A stretch of 64,000 nucleotides of DNA from Roseobacter cerasinus (GTDB lineage: Bacteria > Pseudomonadota > Alphaproteobacteria > Rhodobacterales > Rhodobacteraceae), in the NCBI RefSeq assembly GCF_009811755.1, contig NZ_BLIV01000005.1, positions 186,001 to 250,000 on the forward strand, in the 5' to 3' direction. A model generated the notes under the pieces. It had not been told where the DNA came from, searched no databases, and saw only the letters and a program-made list of their open reading frames with translations. The translations under genes and the position numbers were made by a program. How positions within the stretch are numbered: position 1 is the first letter of the stretch; the number at the start of each line of letters is the position of its first letter. Of this stretch, positions 29,310 to 38,759 are shown piece after piece.

Positions 29310-29547
29310 AGATAGGTTAGGGGTACAAGTCAGTTCGCTTTGGTTGTCTTTTTCGAGCGACGATGGTGTAACTTGGATACTTTGTGAGGCTACCGGTCAC
29401 GGAGTAGTTTCCGGTCCTGCGGCAGGCAAGATGTTGAAAATGCTGTTGTGAGTTGGCGATTGCTGTGCGACTTGAGCTACCTTAAGAGTTGTTGGCTTTG
29501 CAGTTGCGCGGCCATCGGAAAACATTTCTGGAGGACAGGCTCCACCT

Positions 29548-30783
29548 ATGGTCGGATCAACCACCACTGATGCGCAAACGGACTCAGCTCGAAGGGGGTC
29601 GGTTGGTCTCACAGCCCTTTGGTTGGCGCTGCCTTTACTTGGCAAGCCATTGGCTGTCATTTCGCTGCTGATTTTTCCGGTGATCAGAGATCGCAATGGT
29701 GCGGGCATGCCGCTCTTGTGGGGCTATTTTTTGCTAAGCTGCGTCTATGGCGCCTACATTTGTATTAGGGCGCTGGCTGCTGGCGCTGGCGCAACCGAAC
29801 CCATCCTTGATACCTTGACCGTAGTCTTGATACCCGGTCTGGTATACTGGGTCGTCAGAACCCCGGTCAGACTCAATCTCAAAATTCTTTTCCAGTTGGT
29901 CGTCATATCGCTCGTTCTCGTTTTGTTGGCGACCCTTGTTGAGCGCTACATATTCGACGTACGCCGCCCCGAATTGCTTCTGGGCAACCCCTTCAACCTC
30001 GCGCCATTGCTGTTTCTGCCATTGTTCATCGCAACCATGGACACACTGGCGCCAAGTCGGATCTGGGTTTGGCTTGGTCTTATCGCCGCAACGATGACGC
30101 TGTTCGTTTTGGGGGGATTGGTCCAGACCCGTGGCCTCTTCATTGGCGCTGTCTTACTTTGGATTTTGCGCGCAGTGTTCATGCTAACCGAACCCCCGGA
30201 TGTTCGGACTCGCCTTTGGGCAGCATGCAGGATGTTGTTGCCACTCTTTCTGGCAGGCGCTCTGGTTTTTGCGAACGGTGAAGTCTTTAGCCGCTACAAA
30301 GCCGCCGCAAACATTATCCTGACCCAGGACTCCACCAAAGAGTGGTCGACAGATCTACGTTACAGGATGATTGAGGCGGGTATTCGCGCAGGAAAGGAAC
30401 GCCCCTACTTCGGGTATGGACCGCAACACAGATTCGACGCGGCACTGCCTGATCCCGAAACTTTCCCAAAACGGTTTAGCCATCTGCACAATGACTTTGT
30501 TACACACTGGGTCGCCGGGGGCGTGCCCGCAGTTGTTTTGCTGACAGCGCTGCTGATGTATCCTGCAATAGCTGGCTTCACCCGCAGTGTGGGGCAATCC
30601 CGAAACCAGTTGGCGCAGGCCCGTGGTTTTGGAGTACTTACATCCTGCGCTTTGTTGGGAACAGCGGCGGCCAACAATGTGTTTTTCACAGATATCTCCG
30701 CGTACTCGACATCGCTGACGATCGTCTGGTCCCTTGTCTTTATCGAAGTGCTCAAAGGCAAAGAGTCCAGCGATGCGAGCTGA
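29548..30783 (+). CDS. O-antigen ligase/polymerase-like membrane protein (Wzy/WaaL type), second copy
   Basis: This 411-residue polytopic protein shows the Wzy_C/ligase pattern: helices, a periplasmic loop with YFGYGPQHRFDAALPD, then SHLHNDFVTHWVAGGVPAV (about 310-328), the H-N-x-F-x-x-H-W-V loop of O-antigen ligases. The ATG at 29548 has GGAGGA about 13 nt upstream, a rather long spacing. It is divergent from the other Wzy-like gene across 238 bp in which I see no confident promoter. The two share little sequence by eye, so this is not a recent duplication. Confidence 0.82.
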   Translation: MVGSTTTDAQTDSARRGSVGLTALWLALPLLGKPLAVISLLIFPVIRDRNGAGMPLLWGYFLLSCVYGAYICIRALAAGAGATEPILDTLTVVLIPGLVYWVVRTPVRLNLKILFQLVVISLVLVLLATLVERYIFDVRRPELLLGNPFNLAPLLFLPLFIATMDTLAPSRIWVWLGLIAATMTLFVLGGLVQTRGLFIGAVLLWILRAVFMLTEPPDVRTRLWAACRMLLPLFLAGALVFANGEVFSRYKAAANIILTQDSTKEWSTDLRYRMIEAGIRAGKERPYFGYGPQHRFDAALPDPETFPKRFSHLHNDFVTHWVAGGVPAVVLLTALLMYPAIAGFTRSVGQSRNQLAQARGFGVLTSCALLGTAAANNVFFTDISAYSTSLTIVWSLVFIEVLKGKESSDAS

Positions 30784-30909
30784 AGCTGCCTTGCAAAGCC
30801 ACAGCAGCACCTTGTTGATGAGCCACGATGGGCGAGAAGCTTCGAACACAGTTGCCAGACCGGCCATTGGCACTGCGACCATGGGGGCAACATCCGCTAC
30901 ATTGTACCT

Positions 30910-32445
30910 GTGCCCTTCAAAGGTTACTTCATTGAGGAACACAAGTGCGAGTCAGAGGTGACCCAGATCGATCATCATATATTGCCAGCGGCCACGAACC
31001 TGCGCCGGGTTCTTTCGGCGCTTGAACGCGTCAGCACAAAGATCTGCCTCATCGTTGACGCAGATGGACGCATCTTGCGTACGGTGACAGACGGTGACGT
31101 CAGGCGTGCTCTGCTTGGGGGTCACAACCTTGACTCGTTGGTATCTGTCCTGGGTGAGAGACAACCGGTTACAAGACCACATGGTACAAGCCGCACAGAA
31201 CTGCTCTCTGTTCTCGATGAGCGCGCCATAGACGCAATTGTTTTAGTCGATTCCGAAGGCAAACCGGTTGACCTGGCCGATCGCACCACCCTGACCAAAA
31301 CCTTGCTCCTATCACCACCACACATTGGGAAAACCGAAGCGGGCTATGTCCAGCTCGCTTTTGATGAAAACTGGGTTGCCCCGGCAGGCCCAAACCTAAA
31401 TGCATTCGAAGATGCCCTGTGCCGCGTGTCCGGCAGGCAACATGCCGTAGCCTTGGTATCGGGCACGGCAGGGCTACACCTTGCGCTGAGAGTATTGGAC
31501 ATTGGCGAGGGCGACCGTGTTTACGTCTCAGATCTGACCTTCGCCGCGTCTGTTCAACCCATTCTCTACGTTGGCGCCGAGCCGGTTTTCATAGATAGCG
31601 AACCGGAAAGCTGGAACATGTCACCGGCCGCATTGGAGCGGGCGTTGGAGCAAGACAAGCGAGCAGGCCGATTGCCCAAAGCCGTGATCGTTGTGCATCT
31701 TTACGGTCAGTCGGCCAATATGAACGCGCTTCTCAAGCTAACCGAAGCCTACGGCGTGCCGGTTATTGAGGACGCAGCTGAAAGTCTTGGCGCCAACTAC
31801 GGCAATCGACCTTCTGGTGCACATGGGCTGATGTCGGTCTACTCATTCAACGGCAACAAGATCATCACGACATCAGGCGGAGGTGCACTGGTCTCAGATC
31901 GACCGGACCTCGTGGAGAGGGCTCGAAAACTTGCGACGCAAGGACGTGACAATGCAGAGCACTACCAGCATTCAGATTTATCCTACAACTACCGGATGTC
32001 GAATGTGTTGGCCGGCATTGGGCGCGGTCAACTCGAGGTTCTGAGTGATCGGGTCGCAGCACGGCGGGCTATTTTCGAACGTTACGTCGACGGGCTGTCC
32101 AAAATTCCGGGCGTTGGCTTTCAGATGGAGGTCGAAGGCTCGATCGGAAATCGCTGGCTGACCGTGATTTCACTTGATCCTGATGAGATCGCACTGCATC
32201 CGTATCAGCTTATGCGCTCTCTGAAGGCTCGCGGTATCGAAACCCGGCCAGCCTGGAAACCGATGCAGATGCAACCTCTGTTCTCCGATATACAGTTCGA
32301 ACCACACATGCCGGACCGTGCCGTGAGCCCGGGGCTGTTTCTTACATCTCTCTGTTTGCCGTCCGGAAGTGCGATGAGCGTTTCTGAACAAGAAGGTGTA
32401 ATTGAGGCCGTAACCGATATCCTGGCGTCAGGAGGGCAAAGCTGA
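30910..32445 (+). CDS. CBS-domain pair fused to a PglE-like sugar aminotransferase
   Basis: Residues about 23-135 form two CBS modules (KICLIVDADGRILRTVTDGD, then AIDAIVLVDSEGKPVDLADR). Residues about 137-505 form a DegT/DnrJ/EryC1 aminotransferase beginning LSPPHIGKTEAGYVQLAF and NWVAPAGPNLNAFE, very like PglE, which aminates UDP-4-keto-6-deoxy-GlcNAc. The PLP aspartate is in IEDAAES (about 287-293) and the lysine in SFNGNKIITTSGGG (K317). CBS pairs normally bind adenine nucleotides; in Campylobacter a CBS pair sits on the nucleotidyltransferase PtmE instead, so this fusion is unusual. The start is uncertain: GTG at 30910, or GTG at 30958 giving a 495-residue form. Confidence 0.85.
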   Translation: MPFKGYFIEEHKCESEVTQIDHHILPAATNLRRVLSALERVSTKICLIVDADGRILRTVTDGDVRRALLGGHNLDSLVSVLGERQPVTRPHGTSRTELLSVLDERAIDAIVLVDSEGKPVDLADRTTLTKTLLLSPPHIGKTEAGYVQLAFDENWVAPAGPNLNAFEDALCRVSGRQHAVALVSGTAGLHLALRVLDIGEGDRVYVSDLTFAASVQPILYVGAEPVFIDSEPESWNMSPAALERALEQDKRAGRLPKAVIVVHLYGQSANMNALLKLTEAYGVPVIEDAAESLGANYGNRPSGAHGLMSVYSFNGNKIITTSGGGALVSDRPDLVERARKLATQGRDNAEHYQHSDLSYNYRMSNVLAGIGRGQLEVLSDRVAARRAIFERYVDGLSKIPGVGFQMEVEGSIGNRWLTVISLDPDEIALHPYQLMRSLKARGIETRPAWKPMQMQPLFSDIQFEPHMPDRAVSPGLFLTSLCLPSGSAMSVSEQEGVIEAVTDILASGGQS

Positions 32446-34259
32446 TGTGCGGAATATTTGGTGCATTCCGCTGGGATGGCGGTCGGGTGTCCGGCGGTTC
32501 TTCGATGGCAAAAGCTCTCAGACACAGGGGGCCTGACGCCGAAGGCATGCACGAAGGGCCTGGCATTCTATTGGGCAACACAAGGCTTTCGATCCTTGAT
32601 TTGACCGAAGCTTCCAACCAGCCACTTTACTCAGAAGATGGAGATCTCGTCGTTGTGCAGAATGGCGAGATCTACAATTACATCGAACTGCGCGAGACCC
32701 TGCGTCAAGCAGGCTACAGATTCCGCACGCAAGGCGACACCGAAGTGCTGTTGCACGGTTTCGATCATTGGGGCCCGGATGTCGTTCACCGCCTCAATGG
32801 CATGTTTGCTTTTGCGGTCTATCGGATCAGCACGCAGACACTTTGGCTGTTTCGAGACCGGCTCGGCGTCAAACCATTGTATCTTGCCGGAAATGAAGAA
32901 AGTGGAACGCTTTGGTTCGGATCGGAGATCAAGGCCATTCTCACCAATGGGCGACGTTATGCGCCCGATATCTCATCGCTAGCCAAGTTTTTTGCGCTGA
33001 ATTACATTCCGGCACCCGCTACCATATTCCAGGGCATACATCATCTGATGCCGGGGTGTCGGGCAAAGATTGATCGTACAGGCGATGTAAAGATCGACCG
33101 ATACTGGGATCTCAACTCCGTTTCACCAGACAAGGCGATGTCGCCAGGTGATGTGCATGCTGGCCTTATTCGTATTCTGGATGACGCGACGCGCATCAGG
33201 ATGAGGTCCGATGCCGCATTTGGAGCCTTTCTTTCTGGAGGTCTAGACAGTGCATCGGTTGTAGGGATGATGAGCCTCTACCAGAATGCACCCATCCGTA
33301 CCTACTCTATTGGCTTTGAGGATCCCCGTTTCGATGAAACCTATTGGGCGCGGAGGGTCGCCGCACGGTTCGGCAGCTATCACCAAGTCCAGATTATGGA
33401 GCCTGACCTAGAAACACTGTGGCCTCAAATGATCTGGAATTGCGACCAACCGCATGGAGACATCTCCTTTGTCCCAACCGGTCAGATTTCGGCGCTAGCT
33501 TCGCAGGAGGTCAGGATGGTTCTGACTGGCGACGGCGGCGATGAACTGTTTGGTGGGTACGAGAAGTATCTTCAGGTCTTTCCCGGCGGCAAGACTGATC
33601 AGTTGGCGCCAGATTGGGAAAGCGCGTTTGCGCGCGGATCGGGTTTGCTTGAGGGCAGCCAACCGGAATGGTTGCTGGCTGGTGATCTTGCTGCGGCATT
33701 TGCGGAAGATGACCCCTATTCTGCGCTGACGCGGCCCATGGAGGCCGCGAGCCATCAAGATCCGATAAACCGCGTATTGCTGGCCGAGACCCTGACACTT
33801 CTACCAGGAAACAATCTCGTGAAACCGGACAGAATGGCGATGGCACATGGTCTAGAGGTCCGCTCGCCATTTCTTGACTACCGTATGGCGGAGTTTGCTT
33901 TCCAGGTGCCCGGTGCGCTTAAACTGAGCGGTGGCAGAACAAAGGCCGTCTACAAGGACGCCATGCTCCCCCTTCTCGGGCAAGAAATCGTCGAGCGTCG
34001 AAAACAGATGTTTACCGTACCTGTGGGTGAATGGTTTCGCCAGGCCCTTGCCTCATATTGCCAGTCCTGTCTGCTGGATGGTCGACTGGAGGCACGAAAT
34101 CTTTTCACTGGTGAGGGCCTCAGGCGTCTGGTCGGGGAGCATCTCTCGGGCCACGCCAACCACACACGCCAACTCAGGGCTTTGATTGCTACGGAACTCT
34201 GGTTTCGCCGCTTTGAAGACCTGGAAAACACACCAGCCGAACGGACCGAGATGGCCTGA
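32445..34259 (+). CDS. asnB: Glutamine-hydrolysing asparagine-synthase-like amidotransferase
   Basis: The 604-residue AsnB-type enzyme begins MCGIFGAFRW, with Cys2 as glutaminase nucleophile, followed by the glutaminase domain (QNGEIYNYIELR, GDTEVLLHGF) and an ATP-pyrophosphatase domain with the PP-loop SGGLDSASV (about 263-271) and GDGGDELFGGYEKY. All catalytic parts are intact. In surface-glycan clusters such enzymes often amidate a sugar carboxyl group rather than aspartate; here the target could be a nonulosonic or hexuronic acid. Its start overlaps the aminotransferase stop by one base, and its stop overlaps the aldolase start by one base, so the three genes are coupled. Confidence 0.88.
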   Translation: MCGIFGAFRWDGGRVSGGSSMAKALRHRGPDAEGMHEGPGILLGNTRLSILDLTEASNQPLYSEDGDLVVVQNGEIYNYIELRETLRQAGYRFRTQGDTEVLLHGFDHWGPDVVHRLNGMFAFAVYRISTQTLWLFRDRLGVKPLYLAGNEESGTLWFGSEIKAILTNGRRYAPDISSLAKFFALNYIPAPATIFQGIHHLMPGCRAKIDRTGDVKIDRYWDLNSVSPDKAMSPGDVHAGLIRILDDATRIRMRSDAAFGAFLSGGLDSASVVGMMSLYQNAPIRTYSIGFEDPRFDETYWARRVAARFGSYHQVQIMEPDLETLWPQMIWNCDQPHGDISFVPTGQISALASQEVRMVLTGDGGDELFGGYEKYLQVFPGGKTDQLAPDWESAFARGSGLLEGSQPEWLLAGDLAAAFAEDDPYSALTRPMEAASHQDPINRVLLAETLTLLPGNNLVKPDRMAMAHGLEVRSPFLDYRMAEFAFQVPGALKLSGGRTKAVYKDAMLPLLGQEIVERRKQMFTVPVGEWFRQALASYCQSCLLDGRLEARNLFTGEGLRRLVGEHLSGHANHTRQLRALIATELWFRRFEDLENTPAERTEMA

Positions 34260-35104
34260 TGTTAACCAGTAAAAACAAATTTCAGCTTTTGATGATCGTC
34301 GACGATCCAGACATCGCGCGTTTTGCGTTCTTGAATGGAGTAGATCGCATCATGGTGGATTTGGAGGTCCTTGGTAAGCAAGAACGCCAAGGACATTTGG
34401 ACACCGTGCAGTCAGCTCTGGAGATTGAGGACGTAACCCGGATAAGGCAGGGCGCTCCTGACGCCCACCTCTTGGTTCGGATTAACCCACTGCACGAAGG
34501 ATCAAAAGAGGAACTGGACGCTGTGGTGGCGCGCGGCGCAGACGCCGTTATGCTGCCGATGTTTCATGATCGCGATACTTTGGCGCGTTTCTTCGATATT
34601 CTGGCTGACCGCATCGAAGCTCTACCGCTCTTCGAAACAATTGGAGCCGTTACTCAACTGCCTCAAATGATTGGAGATCTGCCGTTGACGGGGCTGCATT
34701 TCGGCCTGAACGATTTGCATCTTGAACGAGGCGACACGGTGATGTTCGAACCCCTTGCAGAAGGGGTTCTTGAGGACCCAGCCAAAACATTGAGGTCGGC
34801 AGACATCCCCTTTGGCATTGGTGGCCTAGCACGCAGTGGTGAGGGCATAATCCCACCCGAAATTCTTTTGGGCGAACATGTCAGGCTGGGGTCTACGGCG
34901 GCCATTCTTTCACGTAGCTTCCACCGCAGGGCAAGGAGCTTGCAAGAACTCCAAGCGGGCATGGATTTTGCGGCTGAGATTGAGCAGCTAAGAGAGATTT
35001 ATGATCGTTTCATTGATGCCGACGCGATTGTGATCGACGAGAATGCTCAAGAGTTTCGGCAAGCTTCAGAAATGGCCAAGTCACATCCTGTGACACAGAC
35101 ATAG
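34259..35104 (+). CDS. HpcH/HpaI aldolase-like (citrate lyase beta/phosphoenolpyruvate domain) protein
   Basis: The 281-residue TIM-barrel protein of the HpcH/HpaI group has VDLEVLGKQERQ near residue 32, LLVRINPL (about 75), GADAVMLPMF (about 97) and ALPLFETIGAV (about 122), the metal and pyruvate-binding strands of this superfamily. These enzymes condense or cleave pyruvate-type C-C bonds. It is the third gene of a coupled trio with the CBS-aminotransferase and AsnB-like genes, so its substrate is probably a sugar acid or a small acyl group destined for the glycan. The exact reaction is not known to me. Confidence 0.75.
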   Translation: MLTSKNKFQLLMIVDDPDIARFAFLNGVDRIMVDLEVLGKQERQGHLDTVQSALEIEDVTRIRQGAPDAHLLVRINPLHEGSKEELDAVVARGADAVMLPMFHDRDTLARFFDILADRIEALPLFETIGAVTQLPQMIGDLPLTGLHFGLNDLHLERGDTVMFEPLAEGVLEDPAKTLRSADIPFGIGGLARSGEGIIPPEILLGEHVRLGSTAAILSRSFHRRARSLQELQAGMDFAAEIEQLREIYDRFIDADAIVIDENAQEFRQASEMAKSHPVTQT

Positions 35105-35133
35105 CTGATGCTGCTGCAGATGTTTGGTTGGCT

Positions 35134-35850
35134 TCAATCGGACGATGAAGCCTGAGCAATTTTTGCCCGGCGCTGATCCTGCATGATCAATTCGACGATA
35201 CGAAAATCAAGCGGTTCGTCTATATCAATCGAGCGTTCTCTTGGCATCACATGCAGCTTGGTCCGGCCTGACCAAAGGTTTCTTGTGAGACTTTGGCGGT
35301 GCCAGACATAGATGGACGCATTCATCGAATAGACTTTGGGGGCTGATTGCCTTGACGTGACTGGTCCTTCAAGGGGTTTGCACAGCCGAACACTGCCGTC
35401 CTGATCTACTTCGACCATGTTGAAGTACGGGTTTTTATCGGCTTCAAACCCGGTGATGACCGCATCGCAAGAGCTATCGAGAAGACCAAGGCATTGCTCG
35501 ATATCCGATAACGCTCTCAACGGCGACGTCGGGTCCAGATCTATGACGCGGGAGAACTGAGCGTTGTCAGCCTCAACATGTTCTACCAAATGAAGTATTG
35601 CGTCCAGCTTGCCTGCTGTGTCTGTTGCCAGGGCGGCAGGTCTTAGAAACGGCACTTCAGCGCCGGCCAGACGCGCGACATCAGCGATCTCCTGGCTGTC
35701 TGTCGAGACACAAACCCGGTCAATCTGACCGCAGGCCAGCGCTTGTTCAATGGTGTATACAATCAGTGGTTTCCCCATCAGGGGGCGAATGTTCTTGCCG
35801 GGAACACCCTTACTGCCACCACGGGCGCAAATTGTAGCAATCGTGCTCAT
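35134..35850 (-). CDS. CMP-nonulosonate cytidylyltransferase (NeuA/LegF family)
   Basis: This 238-residue enzyme begins TICARGGSKGVPGKNIRPL (about residues 6-24), the CTP-binding signature of CMP-sialic/legionaminic acid synthetases, followed by VSTDSQEIADVA and a metal-site segment IDLDPTSPLR (about 104-113). It activates the finished nonulosonic acid as its CMP derivative for transfer. At 238 residues it is the single-domain form. Its start overlaps the Gfo/Idh gene stop by 4 bp (35847-35850), and it converges on the aldolase gene across 29 bp without an obvious terminator. Confidence 0.9.
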   Translation of the reverse strand: MSTIATICARGGSKGVPGKNIRPLMGKPLIVYTIEQALACGQIDRVCVSTDSQEIADVARLAGAEVPFLRPAALATDTAGKLDAILHLVEHVEADNAQFSRVIDLDPTSPLRALSDIEQCLGLLDSSCDAVITGFEADKNPYFNMVEVDQDGSVRLCKPLEGPVTSRQSAPKVYSMNASIYVWHRQSLTRNLWSGRTKLHVMPRERSIDIDEPLDFRIVELIMQDQRRAKIAQASSSD

Positions 35851-36818
35851 AGGCTGGCCTTTGCCTTAAGAGCCAAAGTGGCCGTTTCGAGCCCGGCTTC
35901 AATCCCTTGGCTGGTTGCCCCCCCTGACGCAATAGCGTCGAGCAGTTCCGACATGGCCGTCACATAGGTTTGGGCAACGTCAAAATCACCCGGGCAATTT
36001 GATAACACTTCACTTCCGTCAACTGTATCTAAGGTCATTTTCTTTCCTACCAGGTCCAGTCGAAGGGTTCCCGCCGTGCCGATGATATCATATCGACGTA
36101 TCGGCTTTCGGCTGACGTAGTCGAGCCCCACGGTCACCAGCGATCTGCCTTTTTTTGAACTCAGGATTATCGTGGCGACCGCCTCTGAACGAATATCCAA
36201 AGCTTCCACAGATGCGGCAAAAGCGTGCACCTCGCCAAAGGGCCCAATTAGAAAATGCGCCGAGTCCAGTTCGTGGATCAAGTCGAAGATGACACCGCCA
36301 CCCAATTGCGGGTCAGCGCTGTAGGAGCATCGATGATCAGTTCCTGGCCGCCAGTCAGGCAGATATTGACCAGCCTGGAAACTGGCGCGTGCAACGTGTC
36401 CAAGCGCGCCGGACCGGAGCAGGGCGTGAGCGTCTCGCATTGCTGGAAGAAACCGCAGGTTGCAGCCCGTCTGGCTCGGCGCGTCGTACGTTTGACTTGT
36501 GATCAGATCGCGGATCACGCTCACATCTGCTTCTCGTGTTACAGCAGGTTTTTCGAGGTAGATTGGCACGTTTTCCAGTATGCAAGGAGCCAGCGCTTCC
36601 ATATGCATAGCCGACGGGGTTGCAATAACTGCAAGGTCGGGCCGCATATCGAGCGCCATCTTCGCAGAACCAACCACTGAGGCGCCAATGCCTTGGGAGT
36701 ACTCATCCTCGATTGCGTCACGGCGTACGAGCGTGATCTCACAGTTTGGTTCAATCTGTCTAAGAGACTCAATATGGCGTCGCCCGATCGATCCGCTTCC
36801 GAAAACGACAGCTTTCAT
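35847..36818 (-). CDS. Gfo/Idh/MocA-family oxidoreductase
   Basis: The 323-residue NAD(P)-dependent oxidoreductase has an N-terminal Rossmann fold starting VVFGSGSIGRRHIESL (residues 4-19) and the EKP motif in PIYLEKPAVTREADV (about 90-104), with a C-terminal dimer domain. In legionaminic acid clusters a protein of this family (PtmF in Campylobacter) works with an SDR (PtmA) on early hexose phosphate steps; the SDR at 37956 makes that pairing plausible here. It abuts the acyltransferase gene exactly and overlaps the NeuA-like gene by 4 bp. Confidence 0.85.
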   Translation of the reverse strand: MKAVVFGSGSIGRRHIESLRQIEPNCEITLVRRDAIEDEYSQGIGASVVGSAKMALDMRPDLAVIATPSAMHMEALAPCILENVPIYLEKPAVTREADVSVIRDLITSQTYDAPSQTGCNLRFLPAMRDAHALLRSGALGHVARASFQAGQYLPDWRPGTDHRCSYSADPQLGGGVIFDLIHELDSAHFLIGPFGEVHAFAASVEALDIRSEAVATIILSSKKGRSLVTVGLDYVSRKPIRRYDIIGTAGTLRLDLVGKKMTLDTVDGSEVLSNCPGDFDVAQTYVTAMSELLDAIASGGATSQGIEAGLETATLALKAKASL

Positions 36819-37955
36819 TCATCCACCCCGGGTAGGCCGTCCCGCAATCCAATAACGCAGGCGCCGATGATGTCTCTCGAAAAGCGCCCAAAGAACGATC
36901 GCGGCAATATTGCAGATCAGATAGAGAAAAACCAACCTTACCAGCTTGTCTTCAGGTCCAATTGTGAGTGCGTCGCAGAAATAGATAATTGAGTAGTGTA
37001 TTAAATATAGAGAATAGGAATAATCGGCGAAGAACTGAATAGGTTTGCGGCCCAAAGGTTTCGTGATCTGCGCCGCCAGCACGAACATCAGTGATATGGC
37101 CGCGGCGATGAGAACATAAAGATTGAAATCGTAGACTACAGGCATTCCCGGTGCCAGGGATGGATGCAAGTACGATATCCAGATGAAGCGGACCGTTGCA
37201 AGCGCAAGGATACAGCCGACAGCTGTCGCCAGTATCAGTTTAAACCCAGCGTTTTGTGCTTGAAAAGTCGAGATGTGTGCCTCGAATTTCTGGCGGCTGC
37301 GGGCATACAAGACTCCAATAAGAGCCATGAAAACCCAAAGCAGACTCAACCCTTCGCCGGTTCCTGCGACAAAATTAAAAACAGGAAAGATCGCTGCTAC
37401 TAGAAGAAAGCCCAAACCAAGTTTGCGTTTTTTTGAAGCGATGCCAAAGAAAATCAGACCAAAGGAAACATACAACCACCACTCGTTCGCAACTGTCCAG
37501 AAGGGTCTGGCGCTGCCAAAAGTCGAAAGCTTCGCTGCTTCAAGCCCGAAAACCTGATCAAGCAGAATACCTGGTGGGAACTGCTGCAACATAAAAAGGC
37601 TGGCAGCAAAATCCTGCACAGTGAAGTACTCAGCATAAGTTGACGCCGTCGAAAAACGCATGGTCAGCCCATCGAGTATGAGAACGGCGAATAAAGCCGG
37701 AACATAGGGCGTGAAAATCCGGAAGGCCCGGTCCAACAAATAGTCTCTAAAGTTGTATCGGCCAAGATCTGCCTTTTGAGTGCTGGTCGCTGCGATTAGA
37801 AAGCCCGATAGAATAAAGAAGATTATGACACCTAGGTCACCCAAACCGGTACGCAATCCGGGGAAGATCGAAAGTGACAGGATATGCCCGAGCAGAACGA
37901 AATGCGCAGCAAGCGCCCGTATCGCATCTAGAAGTGTCGATTGCCCTGGCGACAT
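36819..37955 (-). CDS. Membrane-bound acyltransferase (family 3)
   Basis: The 378-residue integral membrane protein has about ten helices. The N-terminal TLLDAIRALAAHFVLLGHIL (about 6-25) has the R-x(n)-H signature of acyltransferase-3 proteins such as OafA and NodX, which O-acylate sugars on lipid-linked or assembled glycans. The gene abuts both neighbours with no intergenic DNA, so it is co-transcribed with the SDR and Gfo/Idh genes. It is a good candidate for O-acetylating the nonulosonic acid, as known for 8-O-acetyl legionaminic acid in Legionella; the link is inference. Confidence 0.88.
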   Translation of the reverse strand: MSPGQSTLLDAIRALAAHFVLLGHILSLSIFPGLRTGLGDLGVIIFFILSGFLIAATSTQKADLGRYNFRDYLLDRAFRIFTPYVPALFAVLILDGLTMRFSTASTYAEYFTVQDFAASLFMLQQFPPGILLDQVFGLEAAKLSTFGSARPFWTVANEWWLYVSFGLIFFGIASKKRKLGLGFLLVAAIFPVFNFVAGTGEGLSLLWVFMALIGVLYARSRQKFEAHISTFQAQNAGFKLILATAVGCILALATVRFIWISYLHPSLAPGMPVVYDFNLYVLIAAAISLMFVLAAQITKPLGRKPIQFFADYSYSLYLIHYSIIYFCDALTIGPEDKLVRLVFLYLICNIAAIVLWALFERHHRRLRYWIAGRPTRGG

Positions 37956-38759
37956 TTACCAAGCGCTCCAGCCGCCGTCGACCATAAGGTTTTGGCCTGT
38001 CACATAGGCCGAAAGATCGCTCGCAAGATATGCGATTGCGCCCTTTAAGTCCTCTTCTCTCCCCATGCGTTCAAGTGGCGTCCTTGCGGTATAACGATCA
38101 ACAAAGACGTCGGGTTGCCCGCGGGAAATACCCCCGGGGCTTATTGCATTCACTCTAACCTCTGGCGCAAGCACAGTCGACAGCCAGCGTGTCAATTGAA
38201 TAAGCCCCCCCTTGCTTGCGGCATAGGCCGCCGGATTCCCCATGGGCGTCCCGTCGTAAAGCGAAAGATCAGGGCCCAATACTCCGTAAAGCGACCCCAA
38301 GTTGATGACGCTACCGTGACCGCTCTCGCGCAGGGGCTTTGCAAGTGCTTGAACAAGCGCGAACGGGGCCGTCAAATTAACCTGCATGGCCTGGTTCCAA
38401 GTGTCGACGCTTTGATCTTCGAACCGGGTAACCCAACCTTCGAGGTCAGACGTGCCCACAAAGGCGGCATTGTTTACGAGGATACCAAGGGTGCCCTCCG
38501 TTTCTTTGAGGTTTTCGGCGATCACGTCAGGCAAATCGGCGTCCTTCAGATCACCGCCGAGCGCTTCTACCCGGTTTCCATGCACATCCCGCAGCATTGC
38601 TGTACATTCTTCAAGTCGCGGGGTGGGGAGATCAAGGAGAATGACCTCTGCGCCGAGTTCGAGCAGCGCCTCTGCGGCAGCAAGTCCGATGTGCCCTGCG
38701 CCTCCTGTGACAAGTGCCTTTCGTCCGGAAAGATCAGCCAAGGCCTGGATGGATTTCAT
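37956..38759 (-). CDS. Short-chain dehydrogenase/reductase, PtmA-like
   Basis: The 267-residue classical SDR has the cofactor site VTGGAGHIGLAAA (about 17-29), LVNNAAFVG (about 92-100), catalytic serine in INLGSLYG, and YAASKGG (Y-x-x-x-K, about 183-189). The tail SAYVTGQNLMVDGGWSAW is typical of this fold. PtmA of the legionaminic pathway is of this type, and the Gfo/Idh gene two positions downstream would correspond to PtmF. It overlaps the GT-B gene upstream by 4 bp (38756-38759). Confidence 0.85.
   Translation of the reverse strand: MKSIQALADLSGRKALVTGGAGHIGLAAAEALLELGAEVILLDLPTPRLEECTAMLRDVHGNRVEALGGDLKDADLPDVIAENLKETEGTLGILVNNAAFVGTSDLEGWVTRFEDQSVDTWNQAMQVNLTAPFALVQALAKPLRESGHGSVINLGSLYGVLGPDLSLYDGTPMGNPAAYAASKGGLIQLTRWLSTVLAPEVRVNAISPGGISRGQPDVFVDRYTARTPLERMGREEDLKGAIAYLASDLSAYVTGQNLMVDGGWSAW

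Noticed and set aside
30355-30942. Minus-strand open frame over the end of the second Wzy-like gene
   Set aside because: It crosses conserved ligase-loop codons of the plus-strand gene and shows no family features; only its first part lies in the intergenic gap.
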